A stretch of 64,000 nt of DNA, taken from the NCBI RefSeq assembly GCF_020164485.1, contig NZ_JAIQZA010000024.1, positions 1 through 64,000 of the forward strand. The letters run 5' to 3'. The position numbers and the translations under genes were made by a program. Positions 42,210-51,142 of the stretch are shown here, piece by piece. Source of the DNA: Salegentibacter tibetensis. Its GTDB lineage: Bacteria > Bacteroidota > Bacteroidia > Flavobacteriales > Flavobacteriaceae. The notes below the pieces were generated by a model. It was not told the DNA's origin, made no database searches, and saw only the letters and a list, made by a program, of their open reading frames with translations. The number at the start of each line of letters is the position of its first letter. The first letter of the stretch is position 1.

Positions 42210-43130
42210 TCACCTTTCATAATTAATGATTTTTGCCTCAATGAATTGTTGAATTTCTTCGGGCGGAGTGTGAAAATTGAACCACTGAATATCAGGGTCT
42301 TTTCTAAACCAGGTAAGTTGCCTTTTTGCGAATCTTCGGGTATTTTTTTTGATCTCGGCAACTGCGGTTTCCAGGGAATCTTTTCCTTTTAGAAATTCGA
42401 AAAGTTCTTTGTAACCTACCGTATTTAAGGCATTGAGTTGGCGTTTAGGGAATAGAGTTTCAGCTTCCTGCAGCAAACCTTCATCCATCATTAGATCTAC
42501 ACGACGGTTTATACGTTCATAGATTATTTCTCTATCAGCGCTTAAACCTATACTTATGGGAATAAAATTGCGCTGTTTTTTAGGCCGGTTTAGATAAGAA
42601 GAATACGGTTTTCCGGTACCTATAGAAACCTCAAGGGCTCTAATTACGCGCTGCGGATTTTCCACATCGGCAGTTTTATAATATTCGGGATCGAGTTTTT
42701 GTAATTGTTCCTGTAAAGGAACCAGGCCTTCTTCTTTAAACTTCAGGTTAAGATTTTGTCTAATTTCCGAAGGAACTTCAGGGAAATAATCCAGGCCCTG
42801 CAAGACACTTTTGGTGTACAAACCACTCCCGCCAACCATTACTGCAAAACTGTTATTTTGAAAAATTTCTTCTAATTTCTGGATTGCTTCAGCTTCAAAA
42901 TCACCAACATTATATTCCTCTTCAATAGAAATATGTTGAATAAAATGATGTTTAGCCGTTTGTAATTCGTTTTTTGAAGGGACTGCAGTACCTATGCTCA
43001 TTTCTTTATAAAACTGCCGCGAATCGGCTGAAATTATTTCGGTATTAAACTTTTTTGCCAGTTTAATAGCCAGGGCTGTCTTGCCTATAGCGGTAGGGCC
43101 AACTACATTAAGCAGGTAATTATTATTCAT
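42210..43130 (-). CDS. miaA: tRNA dimethylallyltransferase
   Basis: A 306-residue enzyme, normal for the family. P-loop VGPTAIGKTALAIKLAK, ISADSRQFYKEMSIGTA and the tRNA-binding part (RRFAKRQLTWFRKDPDIQWF) are plain. It attaches a dimethylallyl group to A37 of tRNAs reading UNN codons. Its start overlaps the end of the ion-channel gene upstream by 8 bp. Confidence 0.96.
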   Translation of the reverse strand: MNNNYLLNVVGPTAIGKTALAIKLAKKFNTEIISADSRQFYKEMSIGTAVPSKNELQTAKHHFIQHISIEEEYNVGDFEAEAIQKLEEIFQNNSFAVMVGGSGLYTKSVLQGLDYFPEVPSEIRQNLNLKFKEEGLVPLQEQLQKLDPEYYKTADVENPQRVIRALEVSIGTGKPYSSYLNRPKKQRNFIPISIGLSADREIIYERINRRVDLMMDEGLLQEAETLFPKRQLNALNTVGYKELFEFLKGKDSLETAVAEIKKNTRRFAKRQLTWFRKDPDIQWFNFHTPPEEIQQFIEAKIINYER

Positions 43131-43953
43131 TCAATTTCTTTCCGCAGTTATGGCAAAATTCTGCATCATCTATATGCTTGCTTTCGTTACAATGCGGGCA
43201 AACTTGCGTATTGGTAGGGATTTTCTTTTTTTGAGACCTGGTGATCTCTGAGGTGACAATCCCTGTAGGTACGGCAATTATTCCATAACCTACAATCATA
43301 ATAAAAGAGGCGATAACCTGCCCAAATGGCGTTACGGGATAAATGTCTCCAAAGCCCACTGTAGTAAGGGTTACAATAGCCCAATAGATACTGATGGGAA
43401 TATTGTCAAAACCTCCTTTTTCACCTTCCACCAGATGCATTAAAGTTCCCATAATAATACAAATAATGAGTACTGCAAATAAGAATACAATAATCTTAGG
43501 TCGGCTGTTTCGCAATGCCAGTAAGAGTCTATTAGACTCCCCAACGTAACGGGCGATCTTTAAAATTCTAAAAACTCTTAGCAGCCTTAAGGCTCTAACT
43601 GCAAATAGTAAGTTATGCCCACCAAATATAAATGCAATGTAAGTTGGAATGGTAGAAAGTAAATCTACAATCCCATAAAAGCTAAAAATATAGTTCTTAG
43701 GTTTTTTTATGGCGATAATTCGTAAGATGTATTCAATGCTAAATATTAGGGTTATAATCCATTCGGCAATGTAGAAATGCCAGTAATATTTTACATTAAT
43801 GGAGCTCACACTTTCCAGCATTACCAGAACGATACTAATAAGAATAACTATCAGTAAAGCTACATCGAAAAACTTACCGGCCGGGGTATCGGCTTCATAA
43901 ATTATTTCGTGGATTTTAGATTTCCAGCCTGGTTTGGGTTGTGTTTTCGCCAA
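43123..43953 (-). CDS. Kv-type voltage-gated ion channel with zinc ribbon
   Basis: A 276-residue channel subunit with six membrane helices; S4 has spaced Arg (VRALRLLRVFRILKIARYVG), and the pore filter is TLTTVGFGDIYP, the potassium signature. A C-terminal zinc ribbon (CPHCNESKHIDDAEFCHNCG) follows, which is uncommon but known in bacterial relatives. It probably carries K+ across the inner membrane. Confidence 0.92.
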   Translation of the reverse strand: MAKTQPKPGWKSKIHEIIYEADTPAGKFFDVALLIVILISIVLVMLESVSSINVKYYWHFYIAEWIITLIFSIEYILRIIAIKKPKNYIFSFYGIVDLLSTIPTYIAFIFGGHNLLFAVRALRLLRVFRILKIARYVGESNRLLLALRNSRPKIIVFLFAVLIICIIMGTLMHLVEGEKGGFDNIPISIYWAIVTLTTVGFGDIYPVTPFGQVIASFIMIVGYGIIAVPTGIVTSEITRSQKKKIPTNTQVCPHCNESKHIDDAEFCHNCGKKLNE

Positions 43954-44018
43954 AAATTAGTGATTTACGAATTATTCAAATTTAAATAAATTACTGTAGC
44001 ATCTAAGAAAATTGAAGC

Positions 44019-45392
44019 TTATTTAGTTAGCGGGTCTAATTGAATAATTTTTAATCGGGAATTGCGACGTAAATAACTTTGAATAATATGCTGCGCGTCC
44101 CGGTCGTTTTTCATAGGAGTTATTATAGATCTAATAATATCTATGTTGTTAATCTGGTGGTTTAAATTAAAATATCCATATCCTTTAAATTCGCCATCTT
44201 CAACAAGTAAAGCGCTTTTTTCATCTATATCACGACCGCGGTCTATAACCAGCATATGTTGGTTTTTATAGGAATGCCGATCTATCAAGGCCCTAACTCT
44301 TTCATTGTAAGACTCAGCTGATTCTTCCTTTATACAGGCACCCCTACATTTTTTTATAGTATAGTTAAAACAATTTCCTTTGCCATTCTCGAGACTGCAA
44401 AGTTTTTGGCAGAGTTCATATTTTTCTACCCACCGTTCCAACACATTTTTAGCTCGTTTTAAGGAAGAAAAAGTAGTTATACTATTGTTTTTCCCGGCTC
44501 GCGCAATCTTTAAATGAATATATCCCTGCTCATCGGTAGAATGATAAAGCGCGTGGCTAAAAATATTCTTTTTTAAAGCTTTGTTATACTTGGGTTTATT
44601 TTGTTTTATTTCCTGATTTTCCTTTAGCAGAGCTGCAAGTTCATTTCCGGTAGCTTCAAAACTTACCGAAGAAACTTCTTTTTGCAGTTGCCGGGCTTTG
44701 TGGTGCTCATTGGTGAAATGCTGGGTTACCCGTTTCTTTATATTTCTACTTTTGCCAATGTAGATAATCTCGCCTTCTTCATTATGAAAATAATAAACGC
44801 CGGTAATTCCCGGGAGATCTTCCAGAATATAAACCAGTCTGGTATCTACCTGTCGTTTTGGTTCTATTTTTACGGCATCTTTAAGGATATTCTTTTCAAT
44901 ATCCTTGGCAAGTAGCATCTTAAAGAGTTTTACGGTGGCTTGAGCATCACCACTGGCGCGGTGCCTGTCACTTAACGGAATTCCCAAGGCCTTAACCAGT
45001 TTTCCTAAACTGTAAGACTCCTGCCCCGGAATAAGTTTCTTGGAAAGTTCTACGGTACAAAGCGATCTTCTTTCAAAGTCAAATCCCAGCCTTTTAAATT
45101 CGGTGCGAAGAATTCGATAATCAAATTTCGCATTATGAGCTACCAGAACACAATCCTGGGTAATCTCTACAATTCGCCTGGCGACTTCGTAGAATTTAGG
45201 TGCATTGCGCAGCATATCATTATTAATGCCCGTAAGGTTCACCACAAAAGGCTGAATGGGCTTTTCGGGATTTACAAGGCTTATAAACTGGTCTACTACT
45301 TTCAGGCCATCAAACTTATAAATGGCAATTTCAGTTACTCCTTCTTCGTTGTATTTACCACCGGTGGTTTCTATGTCTACTACTGCGTACAA
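44019..45392 (-). CDS. Exonuclease (DEDDh) fused to GIY-YIG endonuclease
   Basis: A 457-residue protein. The N-terminal part (about 1-170) is a DnaQ-like 3'-5' exonuclease (VVDIETTGG, HNAKFDYRIL, HRASGDAQAT); then a GIY-YIG nuclease (GVYYFHNEEGEIIYIGKSRN, KRVTQHF) as in UvrC/Cho, and a C-terminal region with a cysteine cluster (LCSLENGKGNCFNYTIKKCRGAC). Likely DNA repair. The fusion is common in Bacteroidota, where it is often called DNA polymerase III epsilon. Confidence 0.9.
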   Translation of the reverse strand: MYAVVDIETTGGKYNEEGVTEIAIYKFDGLKVVDQFISLVNPEKPIQPFVVNLTGINNDMLRNAPKFYEVARRIVEITQDCVLVAHNAKFDYRILRTEFKRLGFDFERRSLCTVELSKKLIPGQESYSLGKLVKALGIPLSDRHRASGDAQATVKLFKMLLAKDIEKNILKDAVKIEPKRQVDTRLVYILEDLPGITGVYYFHNEEGEIIYIGKSRNIKKRVTQHFTNEHHKARQLQKEVSSVSFEATGNELAALLKENQEIKQNKPKYNKALKKNIFSHALYHSTDEQGYIHLKIARAGKNNSITTFSSLKRAKNVLERWVEKYELCQKLCSLENGKGNCFNYTIKKCRGACIKEESAESYNERVRALIDRHSYKNQHMLVIDRGRDIDEKSALLVEDGEFKGYGYFNLNHQINNIDIIRSIITPMKNDRDAQHIIQSYLRRNSRLKIIQLDPLTK

Positions 45393-45413
45393 AAAATGCT
45401 CCTGCTTCTTTAA

Positions 45414-46067
45414 TTAATTTCTTGCTCCAAAAATTTCGCTTCCTATGCGAACCATATTACTACCGGAATCTACCGCAATCTTATAATCGCCGCTCATTCC
45501 CATAGAAAGGATATTCATATTAGAATATTCTTTTTTAAAATCTTCAAAAACCGATTTTAAGTGTTCAAATTCTTTTTTTACCTGTGCTTCATCATCGGTA
45601 AAAGTGGCCATTCCCATAAGGCCCTTTACGTTAACGTGATCTAACTTTTTAAATTCTTCTGAATCTAAAATCTCTTTGGCTTCTTCAGCTGAAATTCCAT
45701 ATTTGCTATCTTCTTCAGCAATTTTAATTTGCAGCAGGCAATCTAGAGAATGACCGTTTTTGTCGGCTTCCTTATTTATTTCTTTCAATAATTTTAAACT
45801 ATCTACTGCGTGGATCAGCGAAACATAGGGTGCCATATATTTTACCTTGTTGCGCTGTACGTGACCTACCATATGCCATTCAATATCCTTAGGGAGTTTT
45901 TCCCACTTCTCGGTCATTTCCTGGATCTTATTCTCACCAAATTGTCTATGGCCAGTCTGATAAGCTGTAAAAATATCTTCCGGAGGTTTGGTTTTAGAAA
46001 TAGCAATCAAGTTAACGTCTTTAGGTAGTTCTTCTTTAAATCTTTTAATATTTTCTGCAATATCCAT
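45414..46067 (-). CDS. YggS-family PLP homeostasis protein
   Basis: A 217-residue PLP-binding protein, one alanine-racemase-like barrel. The PLP Lys is in LIAISKTKP, followed by FGENKIQEM and EWHMVGHVQRNKV, then GLMGMATFTDD and SMGMSGDYKIAVDSGSNMVR. It buffers pyridoxal phosphate. It lies 12 bp downstream of the DUF1015 gene and is probably co-transcribed. Confidence 0.95.
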   Translation of the reverse strand: MDIAENIKRFKEELPKDVNLIAISKTKPPEDIFTAYQTGHRQFGENKIQEMTEKWEKLPKDIEWHMVGHVQRNKVKYMAPYVSLIHAVDSLKLLKEINKEADKNGHSLDCLLQIKIAEEDSKYGISAEEAKEILDSEEFKKLDHVNVKGLMGMATFTDDEAQVKKEFEHLKSVFEDFKKEYSNMNILSMGMSGDYKIAVDSGSNMVRIGSEIFGARN

Positions 46068-46078
46068 GCAATTAATTT

Positions 46079-47323
46079 TTAGTTGTTTTCAAACTCGTAG
46101 ATGGTTAAACCGCTTAAAAGTTTGGGTTCAATATAGGTGCTTTTTGGAGGCATGGTTAAACCTTCGTCAGCTGTTTCTCTAATCTCTTCAATGCTTAACG
46201 GAAGCATCCCAAAACCTACCGCAAATTCACCTTTATCTATACGGGTTTTAAGTTCTATGAGATCGTTTTTACCGTGAATATAAGAAATACGCTTGTCATT
46301 TCTAAGGTCTTCAATTCCCAAAATTGGCTTAAGCACTTTCTTATAGAGAATATAGGGATCTAATTTACTCAAAGAATCACCAAAATCATAGTTTGTTTTT
46401 CGCAAGTAAAGAGAATAAAATTCCCCATCCAAATACATATTAAAATGATGCTTTTGCGAGGGTTTATAAACCTGCATCCCGTGATTTTCAATTCTGAAAA
46501 ATTCATCGAGTAGAATAAGAAATTCCTCTTTTGTATGCCCATTTAAATCGGTTATCAACCTGCTGAATTCGTGAATTTTGAGGTTGCTTTCTGAAATAAG
46601 GTAGCTCATAAAAAAATTATAAGCTTCTTTCCCGGTATGATTGGGATTGGCTTCCCGGGATTCCTGAGCAAGCAAATAAGAGGAAGCGCAGCGATGGTGA
46701 CCATCTGCAATATACAAATGCGGCATCTGGCTGAACTCTTCCTGAATTTGCTCGAGCAAATCTTCCTTATCTATTTTCCACAGATAATGAATCTCCCGGT
46801 TTGCAGTGGCAAACTCATATTCTGGCCGGGTTTGCATTACCTGGTCAATAATCTCATTTATTTTAGAATTATCGGGGTAGGTGAGCAGCACCGGTTCGGT
46901 ATTAAAGCCCACCACTTTAAGGTAATCCTTGAACAAAGTTTCGCGATGGGCTATGGTATCTTCGTGCCTTTTTATAAGATTATTTTCATAATCTTCGGCA
47001 CTGGCAGCGCCTATAATTCCGCAGCAGGTATCTTCACGGGTCACTATTTTATAAAGATAATAAGCCGGCTCGTCATCTTTTATAAACGAATTTTCTTCCT
47101 TGAATTCCAGGTAACGGTTTTTTACCATCTGGAAACGCTGCCCTCCGGTAATCTCGTGCTGAAACTTATAACCCGGATTCAAAATATGTAAAAATGAATA
47201 AGGATTATATTGTAAAATCGCCCTTATTTCGGCTTCAGTATAGTCTTCAAAAGACTTTGTCGCTACAAGTCCGGCTTTGGCCCGTTGTGGTCTAACAGCT
47301 CTAAATGGAAGGATCTTTGTCAA
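46079..47323 (-). CDS. DUF1015 family protein
   Basis: A 414-residue member of DUF1015: it opens with ILPFRAVRPQ, has YNPYSFLHI, a central ADGHHRCASSYLLA, and ends GLTIYEFE. The family is widespread and uncharacterised; members often sit next to serine biosynthesis genes, which is not the case here. Confidence 0.9.
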   Translation of the reverse strand: MTKILPFRAVRPQRAKAGLVATKSFEDYTEAEIRAILQYNPYSFLHILNPGYKFQHEITGGQRFQMVKNRYLEFKEENSFIKDDEPAYYLYKIVTREDTCCGIIGAASAEDYENNLIKRHEDTIAHRETLFKDYLKVVGFNTEPVLLTYPDNSKINEIIDQVMQTRPEYEFATANREIHYLWKIDKEDLLEQIQEEFSQMPHLYIADGHHRCASSYLLAQESREANPNHTGKEAYNFFMSYLISESNLKIHEFSRLITDLNGHTKEEFLILLDEFFRIENHGMQVYKPSQKHHFNMYLDGEFYSLYLRKTNYDFGDSLSKLDPYILYKKVLKPILGIEDLRNDKRISYIHGKNDLIELKTRIDKGEFAVGFGMLPLSIEEIRETADEGLTMPPKSTYIEPKLLSGLTIYEFENN

Positions 47324-47568
47324 AAGTTATTGTTGAAATTCTACTCACTATATGTGAGCTTTAAAATGATGCTATTTAAAATGTTGTCAAACTTGTTTCA
47401 GACTTTATCCCGAATTACTTCGGGATTTTAACAAATTATAATAAACACAATTTAGATCCTGAAACAATCCCGAAGCTTCGGGACAGGATGACGTTTTAAA
47501 AAACCTTATATAAAACCTCGTTAGTTTGTTACTTAATTCTTAGTTACTTTCTCAAAATATTTTAGCAC
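47324..47568. repeat. Intergenic palindromic repeats
   Basis: Contains TCCCGAATTACTTCGGGA and ATCCCGAAGCTTCGGGAC, with AACTTGTTTCAG arms like those at 42088 and 51025. A dispersed repeat element typical of Flavobacteriia. Confidence 0.6.
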
Positions 47569-48456
47569 TTAGCTAAATTGAGAAGAAACCTTTTCTGCTT
47601 TTTTACTCTCAGAATAATCATAGAAACCTTCCCCGGATTTTATTCCCAGTTTTCCCGCCATCACCATATTGGTCAATAATGGGCAAGGTGCGTATTTTGG
47701 ATTCTTGAAACCTTCATACATCACTTCTAGAATTGAATGGCAAACATCAAGGCCAATAAAATCAGCTAATTGAAGAGGTCCCATTGGGTGCGCCATCCCT
47801 AATTTCATTACCGTATCGATCTCCTTAACACCAGCAACACCGTTGTAATAGGTTTCAATCGCTTCGTTTATCATTGGCATTAGAATTCGGTTGGCTACAA
47901 AACCGGGGTAATCGTTAGCTTCAACCGGAACTTTATTCAGCTTCTCTGAAAGTTCCATGATCGTTGAGGTAACTTTATCGCTGGTGTTATAACCGCGAAT
48001 AATCTCTACCAGTTTCATAATTGGCACCGGATTCATAAAATGCATACCAATTACACGCTCCGGATTGGAAACTACAGAAGCGATTTTCGTAATGGAAATT
48101 GAAGAAGTATTACTCGCTAAAATAGTTTTAGCCGCACAATTCTCGTCCAGTTGCTTAAAGATTTTAAGTTTTAGCCCTTCATTTTCTGTAGCGGCTTCAA
48201 CTACAAGATCAACTTCCTTAACCCCTTCAGGAATAGCGGTAAACGTAGTAATGTTGTTAAGGGTTGCTTCTTTATCGGCTTCGCTAATTTTTTCTTTGGA
48301 AAGCATTCGGTCTAAATTTCCCGAAATAGTTTTCATCCCTTTATCCAGACTTTCTTCTAAAATATCTATTAGGTTTACCTGGTATCCAAACTGGGCAAAA
48401 GTATGGGCGATTCCGTTGCCCATAGTTCCTGCTCCTATAACTGCTATATTTTTCAT
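47569..48456 (-). CDS. 3-hydroxybutyryl-CoA / 3-hydroxyacyl-CoA dehydrogenase
   Basis: A 295-residue NAD-dependent dehydrogenase. Rossmann motif GAGTMGNGIAHTFAQFGY, then ASNTSSISITKIA, HFMNPVPIMKLVEII and GFVANRILMPMINEAI, with His and Glu of the catalytic pair in place. It oxidises 3-hydroxyacyl-CoA in fatty-acid oxidation or butyrate metabolism. A MocA-family gene lies just upstream. Confidence 0.94.
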   Translation of the reverse strand: MKNIAVIGAGTMGNGIAHTFAQFGYQVNLIDILEESLDKGMKTISGNLDRMLSKEKISEADKEATLNNITTFTAIPEGVKEVDLVVEAATENEGLKLKIFKQLDENCAAKTILASNTSSISITKIASVVSNPERVIGMHFMNPVPIMKLVEIIRGYNTSDKVTSTIMELSEKLNKVPVEANDYPGFVANRILMPMINEAIETYYNGVAGVKEIDTVMKLGMAHPMGPLQLADFIGLDVCHSILEVMYEGFKNPKYAPCPLLTNMVMAGKLGIKSGEGFYDYSESKKAEKVSSQFS

Positions 48457-48525
48457 TTTGTGTGGTTTTTATATGAGATTAAGTTCAAAATTATGCTGAA
48501 ACTTAATCGTAATTAATACATGAAA

Positions 48526-49503
48526 TTATTTACTAAAACTGGCGATAACTCCATTGGCAACACGCAATGCTTCCGCGCCCTGTTCCAGCGTTACAATAGG
48601 AGTGGTATCATTATTTATGGCATCGGCAAAAGTTTCCAGTTCGTCTAAAATGGCATTGTTTGGAGAAACTTCGGGATTATCAAAATAGATTTGCTTTTTA
48701 ACTCCTTCAGCATTCTGCAATACCATTGCGTAGTCATCAGGATTTTCAGGAGCGTCTTTCATTTTTACAACCTCGCATTTTTTCTCAAGAAAATCTACCG
48801 AAATGTAGGCATCACGCTGAAAAAATCTTGATTTACGCATATTTTTCATTGAAATCCGGCTGGCAGTTAAATTAGCAACACAACCGTTTTCAAATTCTAT
48901 TCTCGCGTTAGCTATATCTGGAGTGTCACTAATTACCGAAACTCCGCTGGCGTTAATGTTTTTTACTTTGGATTTTACAACGCTTAGAACTGCATCTATA
49001 TCATGGATCATCAAATCTAAAACCACGGGGACATCTGTTCCGCGTGGATTGAATTCTGCCAGGCGATGCGCTTCAATAAACATAGGATTTTGAATCCTGG
49101 AAGCCACAGCCCTGAAAGCCGGGTTAAAACGTTCTACGTGGCCTACCTGGCCTTTTACACCGTGTTTTTTGGTTAAGGCGATAAGTTCTTCTGCTTCAGC
49201 AAAAGTGTTGGTGATGGGCTTTTCTATAAAAAGATGTTTTCCTTCGGAAATCGCTTTTTTAGCGACTTCAAAATGGGAGAGGGTAGGAGTTACTACATCT
49301 ACTACATCTACCGCTGCGATAAGGTCATTTATAGAATCGAAATGTTTATAACCGAATTCAGCAGAAACTTTTTCAGCATTTTCTAAACTGGCATCGTGAA
49401 AGCCTACGAGCTCATATTTTTCAGATTGTTTGAGTAATTTTAAATGTATCTTTCCTAAGTGTCCTGCACCAAGCACGCCAACTTTCAACATATTTTTTAG
49501 CAT
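48526..49503 (-). CDS. Gfo/Idh/MocA family oxidoreductase
   Basis: A 325-residue cytosolic oxidoreductase. A Rossmann fold (GVLGAGHLGKIHLKLLK), the EKP motif (LFIEKPITNTFAEAE) and HVERFNPAFRAV, then a C-terminal domain. Start at 49503 or at ATG 49491 (MLKVGVLG). The substrate is not evident; possibly sugar or inositol-type. Confidence 0.9.
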   Translation of the reverse strand: MLKNMLKVGVLGAGHLGKIHLKLLKQSEKYELVGFHDASLENAEKVSAEFGYKHFDSINDLIAAVDVVDVVTPTLSHFEVAKKAISEGKHLFIEKPITNTFAEAEELIALTKKHGVKGQVGHVERFNPAFRAVASRIQNPMFIEAHRLAEFNPRGTDVPVVLDLMIHDIDAVLSVVKSKVKNINASGVSVISDTPDIANARIEFENGCVANLTASRISMKNMRKSRFFQRDAYISVDFLEKKCEVVKMKDAPENPDDYAMVLQNAEGVKKQIYFDNPEVSPNNAILDELETFADAINNDTTPIVTLEQGAEALRVANGVIASFSK

Positions 49504-49572
49504 TTTTCACAAAAATAGCATTTTGATTGCAAATAGTTTAGCAATTAACCGGGGAATCTCCCCCGAATTCAC

Positions 49573-49604
49573 TTGGCAACTTTAACTTCTTATGAGTATT
49601 TTTG
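49573..49604 (+). promoter_or_regulatory. Bacteroidota-type promoter for pcm
   Basis: TTG at 49573 and TATTTTTG at 49597 (consensus TAnnTTTG), 21 bp apart, with a GTG start 20 bp downstream of the -7 element. Confidence 0.65.
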
Positions 49605-49624
49605 TATCCTAAACGGGCAAGTAA

Positions 49625-50269
49625 GTGATTGAAGACAACTTTAGACATAAGGGGAAAAGGCAGCAATTAGTAAAAACTGTAAAGAAAAAAGGAATTACCG
49701 ATAAGGCGGTTTTAGACGCGATTGGGAAAATTCCACGACATTTGTTTATGGATAGCAGTTTTGAAGATCACGCCTATCAGGACAAAGCTTTTCCCATTGC
49801 TGCAGACCAGACGATTTCACAGCCTTACACGGTAGCTTTTCAAACCGAAAAACTGGAAATAGAAAAAGGGGATAAGGTTTTGGAAATAGGAACCGGAAGC
49901 GGATACCAAACCGCTGTGTTATGTGAATTGGGTGCTAAAGTTTACAGTATTGAACGCCAACGAGAACTTTACAAAAAGACAAAAACCTTTCTTAGTAAAA
50001 TAGGTTATCGTCCCAAACACCTTAGTTTCGGCGATGGTTATAAAGGAATACCAGATTATGCTCCTTTTGATAAGATTATTGTTACTGCCGGTGCGCCTTA
50101 TGTGCCTAAAGATCTCTTAGGACAGTTAAAAGTTGGGGGTAGAATGGTAATTCCTGTGGGCGACGATGTACAAACAATGACCCTATTTATAAGAAAATCT
50201 CCTAAAGAATTCGATAAAACCGAATTTGGACAATTCCGCTTTGTTCCTTTGTTGGGGGATAAGAATTAA
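49625..50269 (+). CDS. pcm: Cytosolic protein-L-isoaspartate O-methyltransferase
   Basis: A 214-residue PCMT with a GTG start, no signal peptide: RQQLVKTVKKKGI, AADQTISQPYTVAFQTE, SAM motif VLEIGTGSGYQTAVLCEL and FGQFRFVPLL. It methylates and so repairs L-isoaspartyl residues. The last 60 bp are duplicated, with changes, at 50542-50607. Confidence 0.95.
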   Translation: MIEDNFRHKGKRQQLVKTVKKKGITDKAVLDAIGKIPRHLFMDSSFEDHAYQDKAFPIAADQTISQPYTVAFQTEKLEIEKGDKVLEIGTGSGYQTAVLCELGAKVYSIERQRELYKKTKTFLSKIGYRPKHLSFGDGYKGIPDYAPFDKIIVTAGAPYVPKDLLGQLKVGGRMVIPVGDDVQTMTLFIRKSPKEFDKTEFGQFRFVPLLGDKN

Positions 50270-50319
50270 ATAGAGGTTGTTTAAAAAGTTCATTTTACGT
50301 TAACCCGAACTGATTTGGT

Positions 50320-50466
50320 TCAATGCATTTTAGGGGCTTGAAGTTTTTTTAGATGTTCTTTTGGATCAAAATCATCAATAAATCTACTTTTTTCCCCAGC
50401 TTCTAGAGCTTCGTTTATAACGTCTTCAAAGTTATTTCCGAGCGATATTGATGTATTCCTGCCCAT
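50320..50466 (-). pseudogene. ParD-family antitoxin with an internal deletion
   Basis: A 48-residue frame beginning MGRNTSISLGNNFEDVINEA, the exact opening of CopG/ParD antitoxins, and continuing LEAGEKSRFIDDFDPKEHLK, their usual C-terminus. About 30 residues of the middle (the dimer helices) are missing in frame. No ParE toxin gene is adjacent. Probably a non-functional relic. Confidence 0.7.
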
Positions 50467-50541
50467 TCTGAAAAATTTATAACTAAATATACCAAACTTT
50501 GGTAACGCGGCAAAATTACAAGCAGGCTCTCAAATCTCAGC

Positions 50542-50607
50542 AATTCAATAAAACCGAATTTAGACAATTCCGGTTTGTGGCTTTGTTGGGGGATAAGAAT
50601 TAAAAAA
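50542..50607 (+). repeat. Partial duplication of the pcm 3' end
   Basis: AAACCGAATTTAGACAATTC and GTTGGGGGATAAGAATTAAA repeat the last codons of pcm (50215-50270) with a few changes. The ParD remnant lies between the two copies, which suggests that it arrived or was duplicated by recombination here. Confidence 0.75.
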
Positions 50608-50609
50608 GC

Positions 50610-50925
50610 TATTTCAATCCTTCGTCATCCTGAGACCCGTGATAAAAAAAATACCTAGCGGAGGAAAATGACGTTTTCGAGCAAAGCGAGTTTTAAACTC
50701 CGTGTGTGAGTGTAGAAAATCAGCAGCGTTAATAATTTTTGAAAGCTTGTCCAGAGTGGAGTCGAGGGGCCCTGGAAAAAATTTAGCTGCTGATTTGCGG
50801 TTTTTTGGCCTTGTTGCCAAAAAAACACCTCCACATAGGACGCCCTTCCTGCCCGTCCGTTCAGGCGGGTTTTGTTTCGCTTACTTGTATCCGACGAACG
50901 CAGTGAGAGGAATACACGCAAAAAA
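50610..50925. repeat. Probable dispersed intergenic repeat
   Basis: GC-richer than its surroundings, with CATCCTGAGACCCGTGAT, GTCCAGAGTGGAGTCGAGG and GCCCGTCCGTTCAGGCGGGT. Frames on either strand give low-complexity peptides of the kind seen in Flavobacteriia repeats. Identification as a repeat rests on memory of similar elements. Confidence 0.4.
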
Positions 50926-50926
50926 T

Positions 50927-50964
50927 GAAAAAGGAAACTTCCAAACCAGGTAAGTTTCTTTTTG
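50927..50964. terminator. Terminator-like hairpin
   Basis: AAAAAGGAAACTT and AAGTTTCTTTTT flank a short loop. Confidence 0.55.
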
Positions 50965-51142
50965 AATTATAAAAATATAAAAAAACAAACCTAAATATCA
51001 GGGTTTTAAAAATACGTCAATGGTAACTTGGTTCAGGATCTAAGATTTTGGCAATTAAAACATGTTAGAAGCTGAAACGAGTTCAGCTTGACGAAACGAT
51101 ACCTTTTTAAGCAACCTCTTTCTATAATTTTCAATCAGAAAC

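Larger units (their letters stand above)
50270..51142. other. Long intergenic region with gene remnants and repeats
   Basis: Holds a ParD-like remnant (50320-50466), a partial copy of the pcm 3' end (50542-50607), a dispersed repeat from about 50610 to 50925 whose reading frames are low-complexity artefacts, a hairpin at 50927-50964 and the palindromic element near 51025-51095. No intact gene of normal size. Confidence 0.6.

Noticed and set aside
50614-50953. Overlapping frames of 68-88 residues on both strands
   Set aside because: They fall in a probable dispersed repeat, with low-complexity translations and no start signals.
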